Positions 24,097 to 35,953 of a stretch of 64,000 nt of DNA are shown in pieces. The translations under genes were made by a program, and so were the position numbers. Each line of letters starts with the position of its first letter. Within the stretch, counting starts at the first letter, position 1. The notes beneath the pieces were generated by a model. The model worked only from the letters and a program-made list of their open reading frames with translations. It ran no database searches and was not told where the DNA came from. Source of the DNA: Paralvinella palmiformis (lineage: Eukaryota; Annelida; Polychaeta; Terebellida; Alvinellidae); NCBI GenBank assembly GCA_025642065.1, contig JAODUP010000346.1:266501-330500 (forward strand), in the 5' to 3' direction.

Positions 24097-24423
24097 AGGC
24101 ACTGATGCTGAGCACCAACTGAACGATTCAGCGGGGAATCAATATATACACATGATATATATATCTGAAATGTATGCATGTTTGATCTTGCGTATGCGCG
24201 TGTGTTTGTATGCACACACGACATTATCATTATCAGGCCATCCCAAAACCCCGTTGCTCCCAGAGACTTTATTGGCAAGATGACCGTCAAGAGTAGATTG
24301 ACGATGAATGGCTGCGGTCAGTGTGTAATATGACAGTAATTACTGACATTTGTCGATGTCTTATTGGCTGTATCACTTACAGTTGGCTAGCTTATGGAGA
24401 ATAGCCAGTGATAGGGCCAGATG

Positions 24424-24443
24424 GAGAGAGAGAGAGAGAGAGA
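24424..24443. repeat. (GA)n microsatellite
   Basis: Ten GA units. Confidence 0.9.
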
Positions 24444-24558
24444 ACCAGCCAGTCAATGGATTATCAGCTAGTTGGTGGATTATAGCGACAAGGAATTGTT
24501 GTTAATAAATGACCTCAACTGGAGTTAGTACAAGATTAACAACTAACAACTAACACCT

Positions 24559-24593
24559 AACACACACACACACACACACACACATACACACAC
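24559..24593. repeat. (CA)n microsatellite
   Basis: CA run with one CATA interruption. Confidence 0.92.
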
Positions 24594-24840
24594 TACCGGG
24601 ACAGATCAAGCAGATACAAATCCTAAACAAAAGAAAATGAAAACAATAAAATGCAACATCAGGTGTAATCCCTGTAATATATTATAAACTATCGATGGTT
24701 AGTAATTAACAGATAATCGACACAAAATCAATAATATCCATCCACCTGATGACTGTAACTGATCATACAGCCCCCAGGTGTGCTTTGAAGCAAGCAACTC
24801 AAACATCTAAGGGCCACACTACTTATAAGCAAAGAAATTA

Positions 24841-24935
24841 ATCAATATTTGAAGCTCACTCGACATTTCTAACTGACCATGATTGTAATCAGAATTATTT
24901 TATTTACATCACGATTATAACAAATGATTCCCAAA
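24841..24935. repeat. Copy 1 of a 95-bp near-identical direct repeat
   Basis: Begins ATCAATATTTGAAGCTCACT and ends ATAACAAATGATTCC. The same 95 bp occurs at 28720-28814 with only a few mismatches, while the flanks differ. Confidence 0.9.
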
Positions 24936-25239
24936 CCTCTGGTGCAATTATCAACTTCCCATGGAGTATAACTCTGTGTAGCCCCTAATTATAGATAGAG
25001 TTTCATTTAAGAGGAACTCAATTTCAACCAACCAAGGTACAGTATTTTTCTTGATAGTGTTTAATATTTCGATCATCGGAGATTCATGTTTCACTCAAAA
25101 TTCGTGGTCACGGAGTCAATGTGGTCAGTGTTCCGGCGGAAATCGTGGTATATAGAACAACCCGATAGTGAGCCTGATTGTACTCATTTTCGGCCGAATC
25201 AGTCAAACAGCAGGAACTGGTAGGATTGGTAGGAACTGG

Positions 25240-25420
25240 TAGGAATTCAGGGAGGATTCGAATTGAGCGCCCCACGGTTTCTAGTCTCTAACTACGACCG
25301 AGGCACATGATCTAGTCCGTGCCATCTCAATCTCGACCAATCAGGTCGGCTAAAAGGGTCGAGCAATCCGCAACGGCAACGAACTGGACTGAAACATCCT
25401 TCAGACTTAGCCCGCTAGTG
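25240..25420 (-). repeat. Degraded tRNA-derived SINE material
   Basis: GGGAGGATTCGAATTGAGC is a B-box-like start of a family 2 head on the minus strand. Just after it, GGCTAAAAGGGTCGAGC and GAAACATCCTTCAGAC resemble the family 1 body. Both pieces are strongly diverged. Confidence 0.4.
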
Positions 25421-28135
25421 AAACCCCGAATCTTAGAGCTCTGTCACTACCTATCCTATAATCTTCTGCCCTGGGGATGACTCATACCCGGACATGTGGA
25501 TATTCTCTTCACCGACTGACAAGGACACCTGTCTGATGATTGGCAAACAGTCGAAGCCGATGAGGTACGGAGGGAGATGAAGATGTTGTTGTACCTGATC
25601 CAGGTGTACTGATTTCTGTTTCTCCTTTGGATTGATGGCGAAAAAGAATAAACCCGAATAAGGCCCTTTTTATATAAAAAAATTAAAATATAAACACAGC
25701 AAATGGTATATCTGGAAAGAGCGTGCTGGATAGATAATTGGGAACCATATTAGAAAGACGTAGAATCTCTCCATGTGCGAGAAGACAACCATGTCCCATC
25801 TCGTTAATACCGGTTGACTCATCTGACGTTTCAATTCTGTCGCCATGACGACGGCAACTAAACAAGCCCAGTTTTCCCTCCAAAGAAAAACATCATCCAG
25901 GTGTTAGCGAATAATGGACATGAGCGCACATTTTGCCACAAGCTGTGGATGGATATACGCGCCTCTGACAGCGAGTGTAATACATAGTGGAACCTGGCTT
26001 AGGTACCACCGCTGTACAGCAGCTACTTCCCCATTTAGGTCAGCGGGTGTTAATTTATTGCTTTTGTCAATGATAGTCAAAGGTGGCCAGGTAACGCTCT
26101 AATCTGGTTATACAACACTCGTACTCAATATCACTTAAACAAAATTCAAACGGGATTACCCCATCAAATATCAGACAATATTTCTACCTGTACACACAAC
26201 TGTGGTACGAGCAGACATTGGATAACTGTAACTGATAGATAGTGAATTGTGTGTAATCACATGTTTTGTAATTTGACAGACTTTAGCATTAAGTAACTTG
26301 GCAATTATATTGAGATTACCCTAGTCAACAAGACTAGTATTCACGATTTCAAAAAAGAGAGAAACTTATTGCGAAGTAATCAGAACTGTAATTGTTTATT
26401 GTCAATTTTAAGAGGTGCAAATTAATTGTCAATAATAGACATAATGGTGCAGTTGATGGTGGAAAATACTTATCCAGAGTTTCTATGCTCGAGTCTCATT
26501 TATTACTACACACTTGGGTAACATCTCTCAACCTCCAGATATCTCATTCCACTCAGTAAATGATATTATAATCATTATTATAAAATATTTATATAATAGT
26601 ACTCCATAGTTTTGTACTCCTAGATGCTAAATGAGAAACTAATACATGTAGAAATAAATAAACCAAATGTTGCATACTCCTAGGTCGGTCGAGGCAATAT
26701 AACAATACAAAAATCAACTAGCTAAAAATATTTTAGATGGAATTTGTATAGATGGCTATAATGATTTAAATAATGTGTCAAAACCAATAGAGCTGAACTA
26801 GTTAAGTTATCAATAAATACTAACTCATTGCAGAGGAATGTATAACGGATCAAAACAACTATGATAACATTTAAATTTTTCCATTTCATACTACGATAGA
26901 AATAAGGATATTTCAGATTTTACACTGTAAAAGATATGTCATAAGTATTACAGTGCATATTTCTCCAAGGAACAGTAATATGTTCTACATACTCGTCTTT
27001 AACGGTAGTTAACGTTTTTATGCCGACGGAGATGTTTTGAAAATAAACGATTTGTTGGCTGAATGAAATCCAGCAGCCAGAAAAAGTAAAATATTCATTG
27101 CTGAAAGTTGAACACGTCAGGTAATATAAACAACATCCTCCTTGGGCACGCAGCTCAGATATTTGATGAGCAGCCATTGAGCTTACTGCCAATCAGATTA
27201 AAGTATGCAAATAACCATGATTATACAACCTAACAAACTACTCATAAATGGAAACAGCTTTTAAAAGCGGAATGAAAAAAAACTTCTTCACCTGTTTGTT
27301 ACAGTAACAGGCGACAGGTGTGTTAGTCACCAATAATTAGCACCCAAAATTTATAAATATGTAAATATACAAATTGTGCATGCGTGCGTGTGTGTGAGTT
27401 AATGCATTATTTATTCATTTATAAATTATCTAACAAGAAAATATCCTTGATATAAACATTGCGCATCGGACAATCGCAGTCAATGCGTTATCGAATAAAT
27501 CCAATTAGTCCTAAATAGATAAAAGCCCTCAAACTGGCAGAGCTGGTTTCGGATATAAATTTAAAAAAATAAACAAAAGGAAAATTGTCTTATGGGATAT
27601 GTCTTGGAATCAGTTCTGGTCAGCCTTAAACACGGGTGGTCTTTCATACAGCTTTTACTGCGCACAATTGCAGAAGGACAGTGAACTCGGTGGAGAATCC
27701 TTGTTTCTGCTGTCTCAATAAAGATAGCCAATCATTCAGGGATATTCTACCCAGAGCCAATTGGTTCCGATGAACAATCAGATGCCGAATCCATGGAAGT
27801 GAAACCAATGTTGCCGAACACCCCCCCCCCTCCGCCGCCCCGTATAATGAACAGAATGAAACTAGGAAAGATTCTAGTAAAGCTTCTGTGAAGACACCGA
27901 ATGGAGCTCACTATTACAGTAGCCATCATAAGTCAGCGGTCAGAATGTTTATGTGTGGACAATTAGACAAAGACACAATAATTACTAACTTAAATGTGTA
28001 AATGGACTCTCCTTTATCTCTGAATTAATAGGAAAGTAACTTTATAATTATTATGACAATAATAATAATAATAATTACATATAAAATTTCTATAGTATTT
28101 AAATCCATTAAAATATAAAAAGATTAGTAAATGAA
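25420..28135. other. Gene-empty stretch
   Basis: No supported gene. Ordinary AT-rich sequence, with a pure C run followed by CCGCCGCCCC at 27822-27841. Confidence 0.4.
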
Positions 28136-28151
28136 CTTTAAAGCCGAGTAA

Positions 28152-28327
28152 GGGTGCCTTCGTGGTATAGCGGTAGCGTGTTGAACCACAGATCACTACC
28201 ACCCGTGTTCGAATCTCGGCGTGGTTGTTTCATCTTTGACTTCGCTTCGTTACCTTTGGAGGTCGCTCGGCCCATTTAGCCTACCATGTGCACAAAAGTG
28301 GCCGTAAAACATCAATCATCAACATCA
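28152..28327 (+). mobile_element. SINE (family 1) with target-site duplication
   Basis: Complete copy: tRNA-like head GGTGCCTTCGTGGTATAGCG with B-box TGTTCGAATCTCGG, body, and tail AACATCAATCATCAACATCA. It is flanked by TTAAAGCCGAGTAA (28138-28151) and TTATAGCCGAGTAA (28328-28341), 13 of 14 matching, the hallmark of LINE-machinery insertion. Confidence 0.92.
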
Positions 28328-28719
28328 TTATAGCCGAGTAACTATTGTAGTCATCCCTTATACTCATAGCTACACCTGTGTTGCAGCAGTTTGCTCAGAT
28401 ATAATATATGGAGAATAGAAAGCAGAAGATCTTCGGTTGAAAACGGCACCTAAGTTGGCTATTGACCTTTCTCTGGCGCTCATTTGAGAGACTCGACCGT
28501 GAACGAGAATGTTAAGATTAGATCAAAGGAATTACGGCGGATTATGTGTCCTTACTTGGTGGTTGGAAATGGTATTCTCCTGTGAAAAATCCTCACAGGG
28601 CCACAAATTAATGTAAAACGTAAGGGCCTTGTCTGTAACCAGAATAGAGCGTTCTTAGATTTATAAGGTTTATAAGAACTAAGCATAGCTAGTTTCTTCC
28701 ACCTTCTGAAGCTGAAAGC

Positions 28720-28814
28720 ATCAATATTTGATGCTCACTCGACATTTCTAACTGACCATGATTGTAATCAGAATTATTTTATTTACATCACGATTATAAC
28801 AAACGATTCCAAAA
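28720..28814. repeat. Copy 2 of the 95-bp direct repeat
   Basis: Begins ATCAATATTTGATGCTCACT. See 24841-24935; the two copies are about 3.9 kb apart in the same orientation. Confidence 0.9.
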
Positions 28815-29099
28815 CGCAATTCAGTTAACTGAGACTTGCCACCAGGAGAACACTGATCCATTTACAACACATTATCTCTATGTTACGGCCAGGTTTTACA
28901 CAAAAATATCACACTCTATAGTTAACGTTGATTGCAATGACTCGGTAAGAGGGGAAGATGGTCTAAATATAGAACACTACCAGGAATGAATCGTTGAGAT
29001 TTGATGCAAATCATGCAGAAATCAAAACAATATTTATTATTATTATTATCTAGAACAAGTTTTTATTTCACATGTACTTTCATTTGTGTACATTGTGAT

Positions 29100-29500
29100 C
29101 AAATCCAGATTGTTCTTTGAATCGAATTGAAGATTGAGTGAGTGCTTTGTTTAATTTTGGAGTTGGTAACACATGGCCGACAAACACAGGTATTGCATGG
29201 ATTTGAACCCTAATCTGGAGGACCGATATAAGGGCAGTGCTCTTCTGTCCACAATGGTATAAAAGTACCGGGATCACATTTAACAAAATTATTTGATAGA
29301 TGTTTATTTACATTAATAATCATTTTAATTTAACCATATCTACATTAAAGTTTTTTTAATTCCTTTATAACAGTGGTTTTGTGTTGTTGTTGTTTAGTGA
29401 TACACCAGTGTAAATTAGTCACATCACGAATCGCCTCCTTTCGAACCGATGATCCAGAGGTTTGCAGCACAATTATCTAACCATTGCACTGGCCTCCTCG
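29100..29500 (-). mobile_element. Two old family 2 tRNA-derived SINE heads
   Basis: At about 29190-29262, ATGGATTTGAACCC and GCAGTGCTCTTCTGTCC, and at about 29437-29500, CTTTCGAACCGATGATCC and TTTGCAGCACAATTATC, both read on the minus strand as tRNA-like heads ending in a GTTCGA-type B-box. The same pattern recurs at 33840, 37980, 38920 and 39000. Confidence 0.5.
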
Positions 29501-29757
29501 TATGACATGAAGGAAGAAAGAAGGTTCTCAAATTAAACCCCAAATCTGCAGCAGGGCATCATAATCAGTTTGCTTCACGCTAGCTATTATCGTACATTAA
29601 TCTGCCTCAGGCTGTAGACATACAATTACATAAACATCAATTATGGACAGAGAATCATCTGATCAAGCCTGCAAAATAATCCAATTCCAACTATCTCATC
29701 CCTGTAATCATCATCATGACCACATATTCCCGAAACATACATTGTCACTACTCTCTA

Positions 29758-29760
<3 letters not shown>

Positions 29761-29804
<44 letters not shown>
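29761..29804. repeat. (GT)n microsatellite
   Basis: Uninterrupted run of about 22 GT units. Confidence 0.97.
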
Positions 29805-29806
<2 letters not shown>

Positions 29807-30034
29807 CAGCCAACTACTACCTCCCATCAGTGTCCAGCTGGCTTAGTTGTTATGGACAGCTGCTGAAGTATTTTTCAGGCGGACTCATAGATTAATCTTC
29901 TTGACCACTTGAGCAGCAGTGAAAAGAATCGCCGCATAACTAATTATCATTTAACAGAATCAAGAAATGAGGTAGTAGCAAAGGTACAGATTTCAAATCA
30001 TTCAGAAGCTGTATTTTGGGATACAACCTCTGGC

Positions 30035-30220
30035 TGATGATGATTGATGTTTTACGGCCACTTTTGTGCACAAGGTAGGCTGAATGGGCCGAGCGACTTC
30101 CAAAGGTAATGAGACGAAGTGAAAGACGAAACAGCCTTCAGATATGCCCACGCCGGGATTCGAACACGGGTGGTAGTGATCTGTGGTCCAGCACGCTACC
30201 GCTAGACCACGGAGGCGCCC
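30035..30220 (-). mobile_element. SINE (family 1) with target-site duplication
   Basis: Minus-strand copy starting GGGCGCCTCCGTGGTCTAGC and ending AACATCAATCATCATC. It is flanked by GGATACAACCT (30019-30029) and GGATAGAACCT (30221-30231), 10 of 11 matching. B-box GTTCGAATCCC is intact, making this one of the best preserved copies here. Confidence 0.92.
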
Positions 30221-30231
30221 GGATAGAACCT

Positions 30232-32095
30232 GGCACTTTACGTTACAAAAAGGTGCCAAACTGACTGGAACAAAAATCAAATAAGGTATTGTTCACAATC
30301 AGTAGAATGAATCTCAGCAATGGTTCACCTGGAAACATCTGAAGAAATTCCTGATTGGGAAAACAATTTCTCCAAATTATTGATTCTTGGTGAAGTGGGC
30401 TCCACCGTGTTTTTTAAGACCAGACAACTAATGGCAGCCACGTAGGGCTGATCGTATACAGGGTGTCTTGTAAGTGTTGAATCATAGATAATTGTTAATA
30501 AAAATGGCAGTACAAATGCTGTTATTCATGAAATGTAGTGACTGTGATCCACCTCTCTCTCCGATAAACAAATCCAGACGTTAGCAAGTATAGAGTCAAC
30601 AGTGTTTGGATTAACAGGATCACGTGCATAAGAGATCAATACTGGGTCATTATTAAAGGTGGTCTTTAAAGATAGGTCTCACTGTATATAATGAACGAGA
30701 GCTAATGAACTGGAGAATTGCAGGTTCCCTTGTTTTTAATGAACCGGTGGTAACTTGAGGAAGATTGTCACTGCCATGGACTTCCCTGTATCGTGTACGA
30801 TCAGACAACTGGACAGATAAATGGACACATCAGAAAGACAACAGACCATCAGCCCCAAATGATGGTAACACAAAACATCGATCCAACAAGGGAACCTCAT
30901 TCTATTCATCTCACCATAGAGATCGGATAGGCCTGACAGGGGGATACACCTGATCATATGCCAAGGTATGAAACTATCACGACAGTTATAATCCTTAAAA
31001 ACAAACAACTACCATTAGTGTGGCCTAGAGACGCATTATAGGAAAGGTATATTCGATTAATGTACATTCACCAACCAACATTTTTGTTTAGTTTTATAGC
31101 TAAACAGTATTTAACTGAATAGATAAGTCCACCAGACATCACATACATTTGATCGAGGGTCTATGCATAAATGCTCATAATATTATCATTACAATCGTTA
31201 TTTTTAAAACGTATTCTACAAGATGTATTAATTTTGTTAAAAATAACAACAGCAAACCACATCAAATTGCCTGTTACTGGTCTGAGATGGGTTGCATAAA
31301 TTGTTTACTTTAAATTTGTGACAGTTAGTGAAGGGACGCCACAGACTCTTTACTGAATGTAGGGTGTTCACCAAAGTTCATAAACGTGCACACTACCGAC
31401 AGCAGAAGCGCGTAACTTCTGGTGTAACTGTATATTTGTTGCACACGCTTCCATTAATCGGATCCTGTTTGTCGGAAAAGACTGAAAAAGGTTTGCTGGA
31501 AATAAACCACGTTAGATCCTGTGACAGAAGTATGATTAGCTGTCATTGATGGTTATCACAGAAGTTCAACCAAGTTTGCGGTGGCCGGAGTTGCCAAACG
31601 ATTGCCACACCCCCTCAGTGTGCCGGACCTCTACAGAATATGTTATTTTTGTAAATATTTATTAAATTTCATGTCACAGAAAGTATTTTGGTTGCTGCCA
31701 AAATGGACCGTGAAACATAGTGTGAAACTTGATGTGGCCTATACCTGTGTATGTGTGTGGTGTGTTGATAGTGTGTGGTACTCAGGTGATGATAATTTAT
31801 GTTTTACGGCCACTTTTGTGCACAAGATAGGCTAGTTTGGGCCGATGTGGTAGTCAGGTAGATGACGATCAAGTAAGGCAAAACATCATCACAGATTGGT
31901 ACGGCTGCACCCGAAGAATAAGTGCCCCCCCCCCTCGTTTTGGGCTGATATCATCACAGAGATGTAACCTGATTATAACTATATCGCTATATCCTGTATT
32001 ACATCAGAGCCGTATCAATTAACGCTAATAATATAACTAGTTTTCTACTAACTCTAGTGATGAAAGTCTGACACAAGACAAAAAAAGGTCTCACA
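30232..32095. other. Gene-empty stretch
   Basis: No supported gene. A SINE 3' fragment (about 31790-31845, minus: TTTTACGGCCACTTTTGTGC) and a C run at 31926-31935 are present. Confidence 0.4.
31790..31845 (-). mobile_element. SINE (family 1) 3' fragment
   Basis: Only the 3' body survives: ATGTTTTACGGCCACTTTTG, GTGCACAAGATAGGCTA and GGGCCGA. Confidence 0.7.
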
Positions 32096-32104
32096 GTATT
32101 ATAG

Positions 32105-32510
32105 CGATGACATACTGACAGACAGAGTCGGTCAGTTTCTCTAGCTGTCAGTCAGAAGTCAGACAGATAGACAGACAGAGTCGGTCAGTTTCTCTAGCTG
32201 TCAGTCACAAGTCAGACAGGCAGACTGACAGATAGGCCAACAACCAGACGGACTAACATGCTCAGTGATAAGATAGATAGGCAGACATAATGAGCTCTGA
32301 TGTCAGAAACAGATAAACAGACAGGCAGACAGATAGAATGGCCGACATCCGAACGGAGAAACCAGCCGATTCAGAAGTCGCAGAGATAAACGGATAAACC
32401 AAACACGCAGACAGGCAGTCCCCAAAATCAAACACCTAGACAGCTGGACAGACGGGTAGGCCTGAATATCAGACACATCAGCAGACAGAAGATATACAGG
32501 CAGACTGAGA
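32105..32510. repeat. GACA-rich minisatellite
   Basis: Degenerate CAGACAGA words fill the region. Two 53-bp units starting near 32118 and 32171 share AGAGTCGGTCAGTTTCTCTA and CTGTCAGTCA almost exactly. Similar to GATA/GACA satellites that change length by slippage. Confidence 0.85.
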
Positions 32511-32697
32511 CCGACTCAAACATCAAACAGTGTAAGGTTTAAATGAAAACTCCGTACATAAAAGTCATATAAACTGGTAGGATTTTTCCATCTTTTAGTC
32601 ACTTCTTAGAAAAATTACAGAACTGGCAATATGGACCAATTGTAAAGTCCGAGTCCATGGAGTGAGTGAGGGGAAGGGGGGGTGACGAACCAGACAT

Positions 32698-32719
32698 TTA
32701 CACACACACACACACACAC
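32698..32719. repeat. (CA)n microsatellite
   Basis: CA run. Confidence 0.92.
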
Positions 32720-32908
32720 CAGATAATCAGGTGGGGTTGAGGGAGATTTGATAAATGCAGAGATAATAGGGAATGTGAGTTTAGTAAAAAACTAAAACTA
32801 ATACAAGATATGGGCAGCAGATAGCATGATATAATTGTATCAATTAAACAAGAAGAAAACATAATGATTAATAATAATAATAATAATGGTACATGTATAA
32901 GGCATTGA

Positions 32909-32910
<2 letters not shown>

Positions 32911-32965
<55 letters not shown>

Positions 32966-32968
32966 ATA
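32911..32968. repeat. (AT)n microsatellite
   Basis: AT run with two short breaks at its right end. Confidence 0.93.
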
Positions 32969-33308
32969 TGTACAATAAATAGGTAAAAGCTATGTGACAG
33001 TTTTAATACACAAAACGTTTTTGTAAAAAATAATCTGATGACAATAAATATTTATTCTAAAAGAGTGGAATGTATATTCGGGTTTTGGAAGCTTCATATC
33101 ATATAAAAAACTGCCTACCTAATTATCTGGCTTTTAATTTCAAAACACTAGTAAAGAAACAAGTAAACGCTCTGTTACTTGAGGCTCTTTCACCTCCCAC
33201 ATCACCTCATGACCGTGACCATTTAAAATGAGTTTATATTATTTCAGAAGTTAGTCGCCTCCTTACGCCAGTATGAGAATGCAAAATTAAGCGAATATGA
33301 CTACTTAC

Positions 33309-33450
33309 TCTTAATGTCTGCATCATTACCAGTCTCACTGCCATCACTGTAGAGTGAAAGATGACACACAATTGTTCTATGCTACACCATGCGACGTTAT
33401 TTATGAAAATACCAAATCTGGCGCTTCCTGTCTTAATCAACCAATCAGCG
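33309..33450 (-). promoter_or_regulatory. Promoter-like patch and possible non-coding first exon
   Basis: On the minus strand CTGATTGGTT (an inverted CCAAT box; CCAAT at 33441-33445 on plus) is followed by CAGGAAGCGC (ETS-type), then about 110 bp and a consensus donor AAGA|GTAAGT at 33308. A gene with a non-coding first exon, such as PKI 12 kb downstream on this strand, would look like this. The link is inference. Confidence 0.25.
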
Positions 33451-33689
33451 GAAGGAAAACGTTACCCGAAATTAAACACGTTTCTACTAAATCCAAGATG
33501 AGATGAATTTTCAAAATGGACGGAACTGTTCATGTGTCACCGCAGCATGACATCAAAATGACATCATTTATTTCAGCGGGACAACATTTCAGTCTAATTG
33601 TATAAACTGCTCTGAGTCATCAGGATATGGCACTGTATGCTCAGACAGTGACCTGATTCTAAAACAGCAACGGGTGAGTGAGTGCATGA

Positions 33690-33895
33690 GTGACTGACTG
33701 AGTGATAGTTCCATTTATTCTTGGGCCCAGTCTCTTAGGTCATACGGCTGATGGGTGACTCACTGCAGAAATGTGATTCCCAGACTGAAGCATTTTATTA
33801 CAGGCTGAACCAGTCGACAGACACAGGCCACATTATGAATCGACCCCAGAGCCTGGAGGTTTTCAGTACAGTGTTCTATCAGCTGCACTAAAGGA
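33690..33895 (-). mobile_element. Old family 2 SINE
   Basis: Shares with 37855-38047 the layout of a GAGT-rich stretch, a body and a minus-strand tRNA-like head (ATGAATCGACCCCAGAGCC, TACAGTGTTCTATC). Strongly diverged. Confidence 0.45.
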
Positions 33896-34432
33896 AGAGG
33901 ACAAGGGACATATAAGAACAATGAAGACAAACTGCCTATTACCATTCATAGTGATAATAAACAAAAACAATTATCATCACTGTATAAGGCTCCATCTTAC
34001 TTAAATAAGTGTTCTAAAGTTATTAATAATTCAGAGAATCTTAGTGGCTTAGTAATAATGTATTGAATTAAAAACCAAGAGGTTCTGGATTCAAATCGAT
34101 CAATCTGCTGGTCTTTCATTTGCTCATTGATTAACTAAACTAAAACTGAATGTCTAGTTGAATGAGGTGTATTATGATAAATAAAGGCATTTAATATTAG
34201 CAGACAGAAACAGATCTGAGTTGTGTATATGCAGGTGTGTATGTGTAGGCTTGGGCAGGTCTAAACCAAGAAGGTAATAGTACACACACGCACAAATAAT
34301 GTGAGTTAATTATAGCTGATTCTAACTTAAACAATATGAATCTGGAATTGGACTAGAAAATAAAATAAATCACACACGCATTTTTGGTACTATTGACTGA
34401 CTGACCGACTCACTCACTCACTCACTCGGCTC

Positions 34433-34433
34433 G

Positions 34434-34484
<51 letters not shown>
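34433..34484. repeat. (TC)n(CA)n compound microsatellite
   Basis: TC run directly followed by CA run. Confidence 0.95.
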
Positions 34485-34486
<2 letters not shown>

Positions 34487-34701
34487 ATGTAACCAGATAG
34501 GGTTTAATTGAGCTGTCCGTTGAATTATTCTCTATGTCACAAGTACACGATGTCTCTCTGACAGTCACACTTCTCATGTATCCAGAGAACGACATACATA
34601 ATGAATCTATCCCATAATCTCCGTATAAAGTCTGTCAAAAACGTTATTAACAAAGAAACACAGAAAGTCACTTAACCTCCAAGAACCGAACAACATCACA
34701 C

Positions 34702-34726
34702 ACCCCCCCCGCCCCCCCCCCCCCCC
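34702..34726. repeat. Poly-C tract
   Basis: Eight C, one G, then fifteen C. Candidate i-motif, or G-quadruplex on the minus strand. Confidence 0.9.
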
Positions 34727-34992
34727 AGTTTGGGGTCCCGTTCATGATGATGGTTAGTTAGGTAGAGAATAGGGAGTTTCCCAGTATTTCCGTCTCTGAC
34801 AGTTTATCTCGGCTGAGAAAATGGGGAGGTGTAGTTCTCCAACTGATGAGTGATTGAATATGTTAGACGACGGTGGTGATGACGTAAAACTCTCTAAGAA
34901 GGACACCCCATCCTAGAATGTTGGCCCCTTTTACTGTGCTGCTCGCATGTGGATGTCGATAGTAGACTTGAACAGGTCTACAACAAGAAGGT

Positions 34993-34996
<4 letters not shown>

Positions 34997-35027
<31 letters not shown>

Positions 35028-35043
35028 GAGAGAGAGAGAGAAA
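34997..35043. repeat. (CA)n(GA)n compound microsatellite
   Basis: CA run followed by GA run. Confidence 0.95.
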
Positions 35044-35724
35044 GATGTGTTTTCTCCATGCGTTTCCAGGTACGCACGTTTCATCCAGAGAGTGTATTCT
35101 TGATTTATCATTAGTGCCAGAGGCTTTTACTACCACCCGCCCGAACAGCTCCCCGATGGCTTTAATACATTTTTAAGACACCAACCAAATCTGGAAAAGT
35201 CGCTGGGGGAAATAAAGAGGAACAGGTCCTCAAAATAATCACCACCCACCTGCAAATACCTTTGGGAGATGTGAGGTATAGTATCACTGTCAACGGTATT
35301 ATTTTACTATTATACTGTGAAGCATCAGGAGAACCAAAAAATCGAGGGGGGAGTGGCACTTATGAAATCGCCAAAGAGAGACAGAACAAACATTTAACCT
35401 GATTTTGTATTTAGCACTGAAACAACTCTTTAAATAGAACAGCTTTGAGTGGTCATTAAATGCAGTTTGTTAAGGACAGGTTCCAATTCCGATCTGGCAA
35501 CAGTCGCTGGTGGAAACTATAAGAGGAACAGGTTTTTTGGTTTATACCGACAGAAACAGGTGGTAACCGGGATAGGTTTACGGCAAGCCACGACGTGTTA
35601 GACACCTTTTTGCCCGTTTTGTTCACTTGCCTGCATGTTGTAGCCTAAATCGGTCAACCGCGCTTCGAATGCAATGGTGTGCAATCTAAGATGAAACACT
35701 CTTCAGATAGAGCTTTGAAAGTTT

Positions 35725-35752
35725 TACGTTTTACAGCCACTTTGTACACACA

Positions 35753-35791
<39 letters not shown>

Positions 35792-35953
35792 TAAGAGAGA
35801 GAGTAGGCTAAATGGGTCGACCGACCTTCAAAGGTAATGAGGCGAAGTGAAAGATAAAATACATTTCAGACATGCCCACGCCGAGATTTGAACGCCGGTG
35901 ATTCAGATATTTGGCCAACCGCGCTACGAAGCGACCACTGAGGAGGCGCCCTT
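35725..35953 (-). mobile_element. SINE (family 1) interrupted by a CA/GA microsatellite
   Basis: Minus-strand copy with head GGCGCCTCCTCAGTGG, B-box-like TTCAAATCTCGGCGTGG and body. At the TTGTGCACAAGGTAGGC position of the 3' body a (CA)n(GA)n tract (35748-35804) replaces a few bases. To its left, about 35605-35720 looks like a further diverged copy of the same body (TAGCCTAAATCGGTC, GATGAAACACTCTTCAGATA). Confidence 0.85.

Noticed and set aside
23735..24290. Histidine/threonine-rich minus-strand proteins
   Set aside because: They are translations of the alternating GT/CA tract in several frames; no non-repeat domain.
32105..32510. CRISPR-like array in the GACA-rich region
   Set aside because: Units are degenerate simple repeats without unique spacers, in eukaryotic sequence.
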